This document shows positions 16,273 through 25,138 of a stretch of 36,201 bases of DNA, one piece after another. The stretch comes from Candidatus Poribacteria bacterium (lineage in GTDB: Bacteria; Poribacteria; WGA-4E; WGA-3G), in contig JAJEAG010000029.1 of assembly GCA_022824265.1 (NCBI GenBank), forward strand, positions 1-36,201, in the 5' to 3' direction. The number at the start of each line of letters is the position of its first letter. Position 1 is the first letter of the stretch. Made by a program: the position numbers and the translations under genes. Below the pieces are notes generated by a model that saw nothing but the letters and a program-made list of their open reading frames with translations, searched no databases and was not told the DNA's origin.

Positions 16273-18324
16273 ATGGGTAAGTGGAAAATAGTCGTAATCA
16301 TTTGTGTGGTTGTACTTGTTGTAGGAGCAGCGGTGGTTGTCGGACGTATGGTTTTCGCTACGAAAAGCGAGAACAACAATGCTAATGCATCGGCAATACA
16401 AACAGCAACAGTAGAACGAGGTGATATTGCTGTGACGATTGATGCAACGGGTACTATCAAACCGTTGAATATCGTCGAAATCAGTTCAAAGGCAAGCGGT
16501 AAGATATTAGAACTTAATGTTGATGCAGGAGATTATGTTGAAAAAGATGCTATCATAGCGGTGATTGAAAAAACGTATGTTCAGATTAGTTTAGAGCAGG
16601 CAGAAGCGGATTTGAAAGCCGCACAAGCACGATATCAACAGGCTGAAATTGACATACAACTCCAGAAAGAACAATCGGAAATTCAGATAAGACAAGCCAG
16701 AGAATCTTTGGCAGAGGCAAAGAAAAAATTACAACAGATTAAGGAACAGATCCGACTTGAGAAAATTGCAAATAAACGTGGGGTGTTGGATGCAGAAAAC
16801 GGTCTAAAAATTGCTAATCTTCGGTATAAATTGCTGACTTCTGAAACTGTGCGGGAAGAGAATAAGAAACGTGCTCAAGCTTCCGTTACACAGGAAAAAG
16901 TGAATCTTGACTTGGCAGAAAAGGAACACGCAAGAAATACTGAACTGTTTGGGAAGGAACTTATCTCAAAGGCATCTCTTGAATCCTCAGAAGCACAATA
17001 TAATTCTGCGAAGGCGCGATATGAGTCTACTCAGGAACAGTTGAAACTTGTTGAACAGCCTGCAAGTGAAGTAGAACTTGAGCTGGCACAAGCGGATATC
17101 AAAAAGGCTGAATTCTCATTAGAGGTTGCAAAAGAAAAAATTGAAGCAGAGACAACACGTGATATGGATATTGAATTGCAGCAACAACGCGTTGTTCAAG
17201 CAGAAGATTCATTGAAATTAGTACTTACCAACCAGAAACAGATTGACAGAAAACAGCGAGACCTGCAAAGTGCGGAAGCATCTCTCATGAGAAGTCAAGG
17301 ACAACGGGACTTACGAAAAATCGAGTTTGAAGATACCGTCATAAGAGCACCAATCTCTGGTACTGTTCTTGAGAAAAGGGTTGAAGAAGGTCAAGTTATC
17401 ACTTCAAGACTATCATCTCTTGCTTCATCGGAAGGACAAACGTTAATAACAATGGCAGACCTGAATTCTGTCTATGTTGTTACCGAAGTTGACGAAACAG
17501 ACATTGGAAAAGTGGAAATAGGACAACCAGTAACGATTACAGTTGAAGCGTATCCAGATATGCCGTTTGAAGGACAAGTTTTGAAGATAGCACCTCTGGG
17601 ACAGGTAATTCAAAACATTACAACATTTGAAGTGACTTCTGAGTTAAAAAATGTTGGTACATCTGGTGCACCTCAAGGAGTAGGTAGAGGTACAGGAAGA
17701 TGGCAAGGTGGACAGAGAGGAGATATGACAGAGGAACAACGTGAAAGATTCCGTGAAATGCGTCAACAACGCGAAGCAAACGGTCAAAGTCCAAATCAGT
17801 TGCGTAGAACCGAGCAACAGGAATCTACTTCCCAACAAACAAGTGAACCTCCGCCTGTTGCGATTGCTGAAACGGAAGATGGAGACGATTGGGGTAATCT
17901 CTTTGGTGGTTTTTTAGAGGAAACTCAACCTGCAGATACAGAAGACATACCAGAACCACAACCTGATTTGCCTAATAAACCATTTCTCAAACCGGGTATG
18001 AATGCAAGTGTGCAAATCTCCGCTGTCAATAAGACTGGTATTCTAACACTTTCCTCCGAAGCAGTACTTGATATGCGTGGTAGGAAAATGGTTAGAATAA
18101 TTGGCGAAGATGGTCAACCTGGACGACCACAACCAATTGTTGTTGGTGTAAGTAGTTTTGATAAAGTTGAAATTCTCTCAGGACTTGCTGAGGGAGATAT
18201 AGTAGCTCTGGGAGGGTTCCAACAAGGTAATGAACGTAGTGAAATGTTCCGTCGTATGATGCAGAACCCAGCTTCCACAGTCCGTCGTATGGGAAGCAGC
18301 GGTGGTCCCAGAGGTGGAAGGTAG
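16273..18324 (+). CDS. MacA/HlyD-type efflux adaptor with long coiled coil and Gly/Arg/Gln-rich insert
   Basis: This 683-residue protein has a single membrane anchor (VVIICVVVLVVGAAVVVG). A first lipoyl half (VEISSKASGKILELNVDAGD, about 65-90) is followed by a very long helical hairpin (about 105-345, Glu/Gln/Lys/Ala rich), a second lipoyl half (IRAPISGTVLEKRVEEGQ, about 355) and a beta-barrel domain (about 395-445). About 110 residues of low complexity (GRGTGRWQGGQRGD, REMRQQREANGQ, Glu-rich to 570) split the barrel from the membrane-proximal domain (PGMNASVQIS onward). Usual MacA length is near 370-400, so hairpin and insert explain the excess. Such adaptors bridge an inner-membrane pump to an outer-membrane exit duct. 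It is followed after 18 bases by a MacB-type permease. Confidence 0.9.
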   Translation: MGKWKIVVIICVVVLVVGAAVVVGRMVFATKSENNNANASAIQTATVERGDIAVTIDATGTIKPLNIVEISSKASGKILELNVDAGDYVEKDAIIAVIEKTYVQISLEQAEADLKAAQARYQQAEIDIQLQKEQSEIQIRQARESLAEAKKKLQQIKEQIRLEKIANKRGVLDAENGLKIANLRYKLLTSETVREENKKRAQASVTQEKVNLDLAEKEHARNTELFGKELISKASLESSEAQYNSAKARYESTQEQLKLVEQPASEVELELAQADIKKAEFSLEVAKEKIEAETTRDMDIELQQQRVVQAEDSLKLVLTNQKQIDRKQRDLQSAEASLMRSQGQRDLRKIEFEDTVIRAPISGTVLEKRVEEGQVITSRLSSLASSEGQTLITMADLNSVYVVTEVDETDIGKVEIGQPVTITVEAYPDMPFEGQVLKIAPLGQVIQNITTFEVTSELKNVGTSGAPQGVGRGTGRWQGGQRGDMTEEQRERFREMRQQREANGQSPNQLRRTEQQESTSQQTSEPPPVAIAETEDGDDWGNLFGGFLEETQPADTEDIPEPQPDLPNKPFLKPGMNASVQISAVNKTGILTLSSEAVLDMRGRKMVRIIGEDGQPGRPQPIVVGVSSFDKVEILSGLAEGDIVALGGFQQGNERSEMFRRMMQNPASTVRRMGSSGGPRGGR

Positions 18325-18342
18325 ACCTAAGGAGGAAAAATC

Positions 18343-19554
18343 GTGAGTATTCTTGAAAGTTTAGCAAATGCTTTTCATGGATTATTAGCTAACAAACTAC
18401 GGTCAATTCTCACCATGTTGGGAGTAATCATCGGTGTTGGTGCGATTATTACTACTACCTCCATAGGAGAAGGCGCAAAAGCGGATATTACTGAACGGAT
18501 TCAGACACTGGGTGCGAACATTCTCGCAGTTCGCCCGGGACAAAGTATGTTCCGTGGACGAAGTTCAGCAGATGCGCGTAGAACCCTTACTGTTGATGAC
18601 ATTACAATATTACGTGAGCGCGGACAGAATTTTGGATATGTCACACCTGAAGTTAGCAGTCGAGCACAAGTAAAATATCTCAACAAAAATACCAATACTA
18701 CCATTGTAGGCACATCTCCTGAATATCTTGTCACAGCAAATTTCAATGTCGAAAATGGAAGGTTTTTCGGTGAAAATGATATCCTCTATCGGGCAAGGGT
18801 ATGTGTGCTCGGAAAAACTGTTGTTGACAATTTATTTGATCAGAGGGACCCTGTTGGGAAGACTGTCAAGATTCGGAATATTGGTTTTCATGTCTTAGGT
18901 GTGATGAAGGAGAAGGGAGCCAGTGGATGGAGAAATCCAGATGATCAAGTATTTATCCCGTATACTACAGCAATGAAACGGGTTTTTGGAAATGATTATC
19001 TGTCCAGCATCAGTTTGCAGGCAAAGAGCGATAAAGTTCTACAGGCAGCAGAGACAGAGGCAATCGAATTACTTCGTAAACAGCATAAAATCCCAATAAA
19101 TAAAGAACCAGACTTCCACATACGCAACCAAGCGGAGTTCATGGAAACATTGGAAGAGTCCAGTCAAACATTTACCAACATGATATTAGGTATTGCGGTG
19201 GTATCACTGCTTGTCGGGGGTATCGGTATTATGAACATTATGCTGGTATCTGTTACAGAACGTACGAGGGAAATTGGGCTGCGTAAAGCAGTCGGTGCAC
19301 AACGATTAGACATCCTCGTTCAATTCCTCGTAGAATCTACGACATTAGCCTTGATCGGAGGTCTTTTGGGTGTAGGCGTTGGGATTATAGGCGCGAAGAT
19401 GGTTCCATCGTTGTGGGAGTGGCGGACGGTTATATCACCTTTCTATAGTATTCTATCATTTATTGTAAGTGCGTTGGTTGGTATATTCTTTGGTGCATAT
19501 CCGGCTTGGAAAGCAGCCAAACTTCATCCGATTGATGCACTTCGTCATGACTAA
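18343..19554 (+). CDS. MacB/FtsX-type ABC transporter permease domain
   Basis: This 403-residue protein starts at GTG 18343 behind a strong AAGGAGG. The order is MacB-like: a first helix (ILTMLGVIIGVGAIITTTS) after LLANKLRS, a large periplasmic domain (about 45-270), then three helices (GIAVVSLLVGGIGIMNIMLV, TLALIGGLLGVGVGIIGA, ILSFIVSALVGIFFGAYPAW) with RTREIGLRKAVGA between. The C-terminus PIDALRHD is typical. There is no Walker motif, so it is only the membrane half. MacB normally carries the ATPase in the same chain, and split versions have a LolD-like gene alongside. None is in this window, so the ATPase must be encoded elsewhere. Export of a lipophilic compound or peptide with the adjacent adaptor is likely. 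Confidence 0.92.
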   Translation: MSILESLANAFHGLLANKLRSILTMLGVIIGVGAIITTTSIGEGAKADITERIQTLGANILAVRPGQSMFRGRSSADARRTLTVDDITILRERGQNFGYVTPEVSSRAQVKYLNKNTNTTIVGTSPEYLVTANFNVENGRFFGENDILYRARVCVLGKTVVDNLFDQRDPVGKTVKIRNIGFHVLGVMKEKGASGWRNPDDQVFIPYTTAMKRVFGNDYLSSISLQAKSDKVLQAAETEAIELLRKQHKIPINKEPDFHIRNQAEFMETLEESSQTFTNMILGIAVVSLLVGGIGIMNIMLVSVTERTREIGLRKAVGAQRLDILVQFLVESTTLALIGGLLGVGVGIIGAKMVPSLWEWRTVISPFYSILSFIVSALVGIFFGAYPAWKAAKLHPIDALRHD

Positions 19555-19611
19555 GCAAAATCTGTTATGTAACAAAATAATTGGCTAAAATTCATCTTTA
19601 GAGGTATCAAC

Positions 19612-20328
19612 ATGTCAAAAATCGCAGTGATTGCAGGTGTAGGTCCAGGGTTAGGTGCAGCAATTGCACGCAAATTCGCGAACGAGGGCTGCAACCTTGC
19701 ACTGCTGTCACGCTCATCTCCATATATTATCAACCTATCAAATAAATTGGAAGAGTCAGGAGTGGCAGTTCTTCCAATACCAACAGATATTACCGATGCT
19801 ACACAAGTTTCAGCGAGTTTCACTCAAATTCGTGAGGAATTAGGCGCACCTGATATTTTGGTCAATCATGCAGGAAATGCTGCTTGGGGCAATCTGTCAG
19901 AACTCACTCCTGAGGCATTTGAAAACTCTTGGCGGGTTTGTACACTCGGTGCATTTCTCTGTGTTAAACAAGTTGTGCAAGGTATGATTGAGAAGGGAAG
20001 TGGTACGATCCTATTTTCAGGTGCAACATCTGCAGTTCGAGGTAGAGCAGGTGCGATTGCCTTCAGCAGTGCAAAATTTGCAATGCGTGGATTGGCATCT
20101 TCACTTGCACGTGAGGTAGGTCCACACGGAATCCACGTGGCGCACGTAATTATTGACGGTATTATTGATTCACCCAATCTCAGGGAACGGTATGAATTGG
20201 AGCAAGATGAACCTTTACTCCAGCCAGACGCAATTGCCGATACTTATTGGGCACTTGTGCAACAGGAACGCAGCGCATGGACTTTTGAGGTAGATGTTCG
20301 TCCACATAATGAGGAATTCTTCACATAG
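19612..20328 (+). CDS. short-chain dehydrogenase/reductase-like protein with Tyr to Phe at the active site
   Basis: This 238-residue protein has the SDR nucleotide site AGVGPGLGAAIA (8-19), VNHAGN at 85-90 in place of NNAG, and a Ser in FSGATSA. At the catalytic YxxxK position the sequence is IAFSSAKFAM: Lys155 is kept but residue 151 is Phe (codon TTC) where Tyr donates the proton. This fits a known-looking subgroup with F-x-x-x-K and a VAHVIIDG segment, so it may be a family trait instead of a mutation. Activity as a normal dehydrogenase is doubtful; a binding or regulatory role is possible. It lies 57 bases after the permease and 53 before the YCF48-like gene. Confidence 0.88.
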   Translation: MSKIAVIAGVGPGLGAAIARKFANEGCNLALLSRSSPYIINLSNKLEESGVAVLPIPTDITDATQVSASFTQIREELGAPDILVNHAGNAAWGNLSELTPEAFENSWRVCTLGAFLCVKQVVQGMIEKGSGTILFSGATSAVRGRAGAIAFSSAKFAMRGLASSLAREVGPHGIHVAHVIIDGIIDSPNLRERYELEQDEPLLQPDAIADTYWALVQQERSAWTFEVDVRPHNEEFFT

Positions 20329-20381
20329 TCTGGTGGAGTAAACAAGTGATGTATATTTAATTCTACAAAAAGGAGATAATC

Positions 20382-21473
20382 ATGACTAAAGTTATTACTA
20401 TTTTTATCCTTGTATTTGCCACTATCATGTTCCTTTTTTCACATACAGTAGTTGAAGCAAATTGGACTGTCCTGAGAGAAGATGACATTATCCGTGCTGA
20501 TGGTATTGAAGGAATGTTACAGGATGTCTATTTTATGGACAATAAAAACGGTTTGGTAGTTGGTAACAATGGTTTAATGCTTGAGACAGCGGATGGTGGT
20601 AAAACATGGAAGAAAAAAGAGGTTAATATGCGTCCTCCTGGAGCAGGCACGGGGCAAAGACCTGGAGGTGCTGGTGGCGGACCACCGGCTGGCTTCGGAG
20701 GCGGCGGTGCTGTAACACTTTATAACATCTATTTTGTAAATCAAGAAATTGGCTTCATCACTGGGGCAAGAGGTACAATCCTAAAATCTGAAGATGGTGG
20801 AAAAACATGGAATCGGAAAATGGCAAGAAGTGGAGCTGCTGAACAAAATACTAACCGCCGTAGAGGAGGAGGAATACGTGCAAACTTGATGGGAATTCAG
20901 ATGATTAGTGAAACGGTAGGATTTATAGCGGGTTCTGAAAATACGCTTCTTAAGACTACCGATGGTGGCGAAACATGGATAGGCAGTTCAGAACGGGCAC
21001 GCGTCGGGGAAACACGAAATAATCTTGAGAACATCTTGTTCGTCTCTCCTACAAATGGTTGGGTGATAGGTTCTTATGGAACGCTACTACATACCACTGA
21101 TAGTGGTGAAACATGGGAAAAACGGAATGCAGGTGTTGATCATAATCTGTTCGGAATCCATTTTTTTAATGAAAAAATTGGATGGATTTGTGGACAAGAG
21201 GGATTGATCCTACATACAAACGACAGTGGAAAAACATGGAAGCAGCAAAAGACAGATTCTTTTGACAATCTATACGACATAGTGTTTGTTGATGAAATGG
21301 TTGGTTGGGCAGCTGGAGATTACGGTGCTGTTTTGCATACAATAGATGGCGGCAAAACATGGAATGCCTCAAAAGTTGGTAGTAGTGGTGCTATCAAAGG
21401 TATTCACGCCACGGACAAAGACCACTGTTGGACTGTAGACGATTGGGGTGTCATCGCTGCATACAAAAAGTAA
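20382..21473 (+). CDS. secreted YCF48/BNR-like repeat protein with Gly-rich insert
   Basis: This 363-residue protein has a signal peptide (IFILVFATIMFLFSHTVVEA) and AAGGAG before ATG 20382. The chain is a series of beta-propeller repeats of the YCF48/Hcf136 type, each with GWxxG-like and DGGKTW-like motifs: DGGKTWKKK, DGGKTWNRK, DGGETWIGS, DSGETWEKR, DSGKTWKQQ and DGGKTWNAS. YCF48 assists photosystem II assembly in phototrophs; here no photosynthesis gene is near, so the fold is used for another, probably extracytoplasmic, binding task. A Gly/Pro-rich insertion (about residues 87-110, GAGTGQRPGGAGGGPP and on) interrupts the repeats, and a shorter Arg/Gly run (NRRRGGG) follows near 157-163. 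It is last in the series from 16273. Confidence 0.85.
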   Translation: MTKVITIFILVFATIMFLFSHTVVEANWTVLREDDIIRADGIEGMLQDVYFMDNKNGLVVGNNGLMLETADGGKTWKKKEVNMRPPGAGTGQRPGGAGGGPPAGFGGGGAVTLYNIYFVNQEIGFITGARGTILKSEDGGKTWNRKMARSGAAEQNTNRRRGGGIRANLMGIQMISETVGFIAGSENTLLKTTDGGETWIGSSERARVGETRNNLENILFVSPTNGWVIGSYGTLLHTTDSGETWEKRNAGVDHNLFGIHFFNEKIGWICGQEGLILHTNDSGKTWKQQKTDSFDNLYDIVFVDEMVGWAAGDYGAVLHTIDGGKTWNASKVGSSGAIKGIHATDKDHCWTVDDWGVIAAYKK

Positions 21474-21518
21474 GTGGATAACATAAGGTGTATGTCGTTT
21501 ACGGACAACATTTACAAA

Positions 21519-21527
21519 TGGTATAAT
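21519..21527 (+). promoter_or_regulatory. extended -10 promoter candidate
   Basis: TGGTATAAT matches the extended -10 form TGnTATAAT. The -35 position (TTACGG, 21499-21504) is weak. It would serve the oxidoreductase starting at 21563, giving a leader of about 30 bases with AAGGAG near the ATG. Confidence 0.5.
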
Positions 21528-21562
21528 GTATAGGTAATAATAACAATTCTCAAGGAGAACGA

Positions 21563-22786
21563 ATGTCAGGACAGAAAAGCCATAAGGTTACTATGCTCGG
21601 TTCTGGACTCATCGGTATGTTTTACACGATGACGCTACATAACCAGCGCGGTACAGATCGCGTTCACACTGTCTACTCTCGACGTGAGGAGCGCGCAACT
21701 GAATTCGCTAAAGAGTGGAATATCCCTAACGCTACAACAGATATGGCGGAAGCCATCAATCATTCTGAAACGGATGTCGTTGTAATCGGATTACCGAACA
21801 ATCTGCATTTGAAAGCGGTTGAACTTGCAGCAGAAGCAGGCAAGGCAATCCTCTGCACAAAACCGCTTGGACGGACTGCTGAAGAAGCGAAAGCAATGCT
21901 GGACATCGTTGAAAACGCAGGAGTTTTTGGTGGATATCTTGAAGATTTGGTGTATCCTCCCAAAACGCTTAAAGCATTGGAGTCGGTTCAAAACGGGGCA
22001 CTTGGAAAAATTCTATGGGTGCGTTCCCGTGAGACACATCCCGGTCCACACAGTGATTGGTTTTGGGATTTGGAACAAGCAGGTGGTGGGGCTATCGTTG
22101 ATATGGGATGTCATTGTATTGAAATTATTCGGAATTTCGTTGGTAAAAATAACAAGCCGCTTGAGGTAATGTGTTGGGCAGACACACTTGTACATCCAAT
22201 TGATGCGGAAGACCATGGGATCGCACTTATCCGATTTGAAAGCGGTGCGATGGGTCAGTTTGAGGTTAGTTGGGCATTTAGAGGTGGTATGGATCTACGC
22301 GATGAAGTTTCTGGTAGTGAAGGCACTATATGGCTTAATCATTGGCTTAGAACGGGTTATGAGATGTTTACGGCTGTTGGACAAGGTGGATATGTTGCTG
22401 AAAAAGCAGAGAGTGATACCGGTTGGCTTTTTCCTGTTGGTGATGAGGTTGCAGAACTCGGATATCGGGATATGTTCCTTGATATGTTCAACGCAATAGA
22501 TGAGAACAGAGAACCTATGGAAACTTTCTACGATGGTTATGTTGTGAATGCTATTATTGATGCATGCTACAAATCAGCAAAATCTAAAAAGTGGGAATCA
22601 GTAGAACTCTCAGATTGGCGTGGTAAAGCAGAAGCGGATGATGCTCAGGCAAGCCAGTCAGAGACAGATGAACGGTATGCACATCTCAAAGATGAACGGA
22701 TGCCAGATGGTAGAATGAAACGTATCTACAGAGACCGAGAAACAGGAGAGATTATTGAACGCGTAGAAGAAAAAGAAGCTTCATAG
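21563..22786 (+). CDS. Gfo/Idh/MocA family oxidoreductase with charged C-terminal tail
   Basis: This 407-residue protein begins at ATG 21563 behind AAGGAG. The Rossmann motif is [12 protein letters not shown] (9-20). The usual EKP element reads CTKPLG: Lys100 is retained, but Thr replaces the Glu. [15 protein letters not shown] supplies the Asp and His of the substrate domain. After the normal end of the fold there is a 45-residue charged tail ([18 protein letters not shown] and on) not seen in the other two paralogues, possibly a contact or oligomerisation element. It probably uses a sugar or polyol substrate. It has its own promoter candidate and is followed 104 bases later by a PhyH-like dioxygenase, which may act on a related compound. 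Confidence 0.88.
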   Translation: MSGQKSHKVTMLGSGLIGMFYTMTLHNQRGTDRVHTVYSRREERATEFAKEWNIPNATTDMAEAINHSETDVVVIGLPNNLHLKAVELAAEAGKAILCTKPLGRTAEEAKAMLDIVENAGVFGGYLEDLVYPPKTLKALESVQNGALGKILWVRSRETHPGPHSDWFWDLEQAGGGAIVDMGCHCIEIIRNFVGKNNKPLEVMCWADTLVHPIDAEDHGIALIRFESGAMGQFEVSWAFRGGMDLRDEVSGSEGTIWLNHWLRTGYEMFTAVGQGGYVAEKAESDTGWLFPVGDEVAELGYRDMFLDMFNAIDENREPMETFYDGYVVNAIIDACYKSAKSKKWESVELSDWRGKAEADDAQASQSETDERYAHLKDERMPDGRMKRIYRDRETGEIIERVEEKEAS

Positions 22787-22890
22787 CGGTGTTTTGATTA
22801 AATTGGCATAACTACGGGAAAAACTCAAACGATTTGAAGAAAATCACCCAAATAATAAAACTTTAACAAATAATTCCTTTGTATAGAAAT

Positions 22891-23742
22891 ATGGATAATA
22901 CTTGGCTTGAATACTGTGCTACTGAACAGCAACTGAAAGCATTTAACGACACTGGTTATCTCATTGTTGAGGATGCCATAACTCCTAATTTGGCAGATGC
23001 ATTGGAGGAAGTTGCTGATCGACTTGATGCTGAAGAACGTTCCAAGACAGGGCTACCGCCACACAAATTGTTGTCAAAATTCCGCACTGTTATTGAGGAC
23101 GATATACTACTTGAGCTTCTTGATAACAAGAAGGTGTTTCCACTTCTCTGGGACATCTTAGGTTGGAATATACAACTTTATATCTCACATCTCATCATGT
23201 ATCCACCCGAACCACCAGATACACCGCGTGTTAGTAAAGCTGCACATTGGCATCAGGACGGTGGCAGACCTATCCCTGAAATGGAACGTCCACACCCCAG
23301 ACTTTCGTTGAAGGTCAGTTACTGGTTAAGTGATGTTACACACCGAGACAATGGTGCGATGCGTCTAATACCGGGAAGCCATAAACTTGATACACGTCCA
23401 CCAAATAGCGAGAACGATCCTGATGGAGATCCAGAAGGTGCAATGGATCTCCTTGTAAAACGTGGTACAGCAGTGCTATTTGATAGACGCATGTGGCATT
23501 CACGGGGTTGGAATTTCTCCGATGTAACACGAAAAGTTCTGTTTATGGGGTACAGTTATCGGTGGTTACGCGGTTTGGATTACAATCTTATGCCGCCAGA
23601 AATACTTGAAAAATGCGATCCAATTCGCCGGCAATTGTTAGGGGATGGTGTGAATATTAAAGGTTGGTGGCAACCCACAGATGCTGATGTGCCATTGAAA
23701 ACATGGATTGCAGAACATCGCGGTGAGGAATACGTAAAGTAG
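22891..23742 (+). CDS. phytanoyl-CoA dioxygenase (PhyH) family protein
   Basis: This 283-residue protein is read from ATG 22891, in preference to an in-frame TTG at 22879. The non-haem iron site is visible: HWHQDGG with His121 and Asp123, and the distal His203 in MWHSRGW. Arg214 in TRKVLF fits the 2-oxoglutarate salt bridge. Enzymes of this group hydroxylate or otherwise oxidise varied small molecules with Fe(II), O2 and 2-oxoglutarate; the bacterial members are rarely linked to phytanate itself. The N-terminal AFNDTGYLIVEDAI is typical of the family. It lies downstream of a Gfo/Idh/MocA gene and convergent with a sialidase. The substrate is unknown. Confidence 0.9.
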   Translation: MDNTWLEYCATEQQLKAFNDTGYLIVEDAITPNLADALEEVADRLDAEERSKTGLPPHKLLSKFRTVIEDDILLELLDNKKVFPLLWDILGWNIQLYISHLIMYPPEPPDTPRVSKAAHWHQDGGRPIPEMERPHPRLSLKVSYWLSDVTHRDNGAMRLIPGSHKLDTRPPNSENDPDGDPEGAMDLLVKRGTAVLFDRRMWHSRGWNFSDVTRKVLFMGYSYRWLRGLDYNLMPPEILEKCDPIRRQLLGDGVNIKGWWQPTDADVPLKTWIAEHRGEEYVK

Positions 23743-23817
23743 AAATTGATTAATATCAAGTCTCGAAAAACTTTATCTAATTTGACCTGTTATATCCCAT
23801 AAATCGTGAGGAGAACC

Positions 23818-23892
23818 GTGGCACCAAATCAACATTGTGAACGATGTTCTGCTATTGATTCGGTTTCACAGTATGTCCTCCCCATCCGTTAA
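23818..23892 (+). CDS. 24-codon micro-ORF with strong ribosome binding site, possibly a gene remnant
   Basis: GAGGAG (23808-23813) stands 4 bases before GTG 23818. The frame encodes MAPNQHCERCSAIDSVSQYV and four more residues, then TAA. CERC has a zinc-finger-like look. Its end overlaps the 3' end of the opposite-strand sialidase by 27 bases, so it may be the start of a lost gene cut off at this junction. There is no homology evidence. Confidence 0.25.
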   Translation: MAPNQHCERCSAIDSVSQYVLPIR

Positions 23893-24930
23893 CCACGCTA
23901 AATCAAACTTTGCAAACGACAACGTTTCATAAGCACCGCGCTCACCTCGTTCATAGAGACAACAGATATTCATGTCTGAATCAATACAGAGGTCGGAATA
24001 TGCGGCGGGACCTTCGTGTAAGACTTTGCCATCGTTCCAACTGCGACACTCATCATAACTGATACGTATTGTTAGTTTTTCGCGACCCGTACTTGCAGGA
24101 TTAGAAAACAACACACGGTTTTTATCGTGAATATCGGCATTTGTATAGCGAATCAAACTTGCTTGACAGATAGGTTCAATTAGATTGTCGTTATAACCAA
24201 ATTCGGTGAACGTATCTCCACCGTCAGAACTCCATGCATACGCGCGCCGTTTCGGTGCTACATAGTTGCGACAGTTAAAATATAGATCACCATCTACAGT
24301 CTCAACAACAGTCGATTCGTTCGTGCCGGGTTGTGCTTTGCCTGCAATACGCCACGTTTCACCGTGGTCGTCACTTACAATAAGATGCGAATAACCCATT
24401 TCTGCGTAGTTACGGCTTTGACCAAGCACGTGGTCACACGGAATAACCATCCGACCACTTGCTAATTGAATACCATGACAGGGACCTGTGGCATACCACG
24501 TCCATGTATCTAATTTAGTATCACCTGTAACTTCCCTCGGTTCAGCCCAAGTTTCACCGTCATCAGTGCTTGATGTTACCCAGACAGTGCGTGGTGCTTC
24601 TCCTGCTATAATTTTTCCTTCCCCGCCATCAGCGAAGTTTTTACAGAAAAGCAACCAGATTGTCCCGGTATCACGGTCAACAACAGGGGCAGGATTTCCA
24701 TCCGTGTCACTTCCAGTGGATACAGCAACTTGTATCGGTTGCCATGTTTCTCCGTTGTCAAAACTCCTTTTCAGCACAATGTCTATGTCGCCTGAATCTC
24801 CACCACCTAATTTTCTACCTTCACAGAATGCTAAAAGCGTTCCATCATTGGATGCAGCAAGAGCAGGTATTCGAAATGTGTTATATCCTTCGGTTCCCGA
24901 CGTGAAAAGCGGATTTTCTGTTTTATACAT
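23866..24930 (-). CDS. exo-alpha-sialidase-like BNR protein (GH33 type)
   Basis: This 354-residue protein has the FRIP motif near the N-terminus (TFRIPALA, Arg20 as first of the carboxylate-binding arginines) and four Asp-box repeats: SFDNGETW, STDDGETW, SDDHGETW and SSDGGDTF. The Glu in NEST and the late Tyr in AAYSDLCI match the nucleophile pair region of bacterial sialidases. Sialidases cleave terminal sialic acids from glycans. No signal peptide is visible from ATG 24930, so it may act in the cytoplasm or use another route. Alternatively it is a sialidase-fold enzyme with another sugar specificity. AGGAAT precedes the start. The adjacent LamG gene lies upstream on the same strand, 208 bases away. 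Confidence 0.88.
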   Translation of the reverse strand: MYKTENPLFTSGTEGYNTFRIPALAASNDGTLLAFCEGRKLGGGDSGDIDIVLKRSFDNGETWQPIQVAVSTGSDTDGNPAPVVDRDTGTIWLLFCKNFADGGEGKIIAGEAPRTVWVTSSTDDGETWAEPREVTGDTKLDTWTWYATGPCHGIQLASGRMVIPCDHVLGQSRNYAEMGYSHLIVSDDHGETWRIAGKAQPGTNESTVVETVDGDLYFNCRNYVAPKRRAYAWSSDGGDTFTEFGYNDNLIEPICQASLIRYTNADIHDKNRVLFSNPASTGREKLTIRISYDECRSWNDGKVLHEGPAAYSDLCIDSDMNICCLYERGERGAYETLSFAKFDLAWLTDGEDIL

Positions 24931-24964
24931 TTACATTCCTCTGTCAGTCTGTATTTAAGGGTAA

Positions 24965-25046
24965 AAGCACCTTTCTCGGTGAACCAAATTAGTATTCAGT
25001 CTCATATAGAGTCGTAACTCCTAAATTGGATAGTAGAAAGGTGCTT
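24965..25046. repeat. 82-bp imperfect palindrome with perfect 12-bp arms
   Basis: AAGCACCTTTCT (24965-24976) and AGAAAGGTGCTT (25035-25046) are perfect inverse copies. Inside them ACCAAATTAG and CCTAAATTGGAT form a second, imperfect inverted pair. It lies between the LamG gene and the sialidase. It could be a tiny transposon-derived element or fold in the transcript, and there is no U-tract for a terminator. Confidence 0.65.
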
Positions 25047-25138
25047 ATGCTCAGATCGAAGTTGTAAGAAGGTTGTTTTCAGTATTAATTACATACGTTT
25101 ATACCAAATTGGGTAGAACAATAGTCTCACCCAACCTT

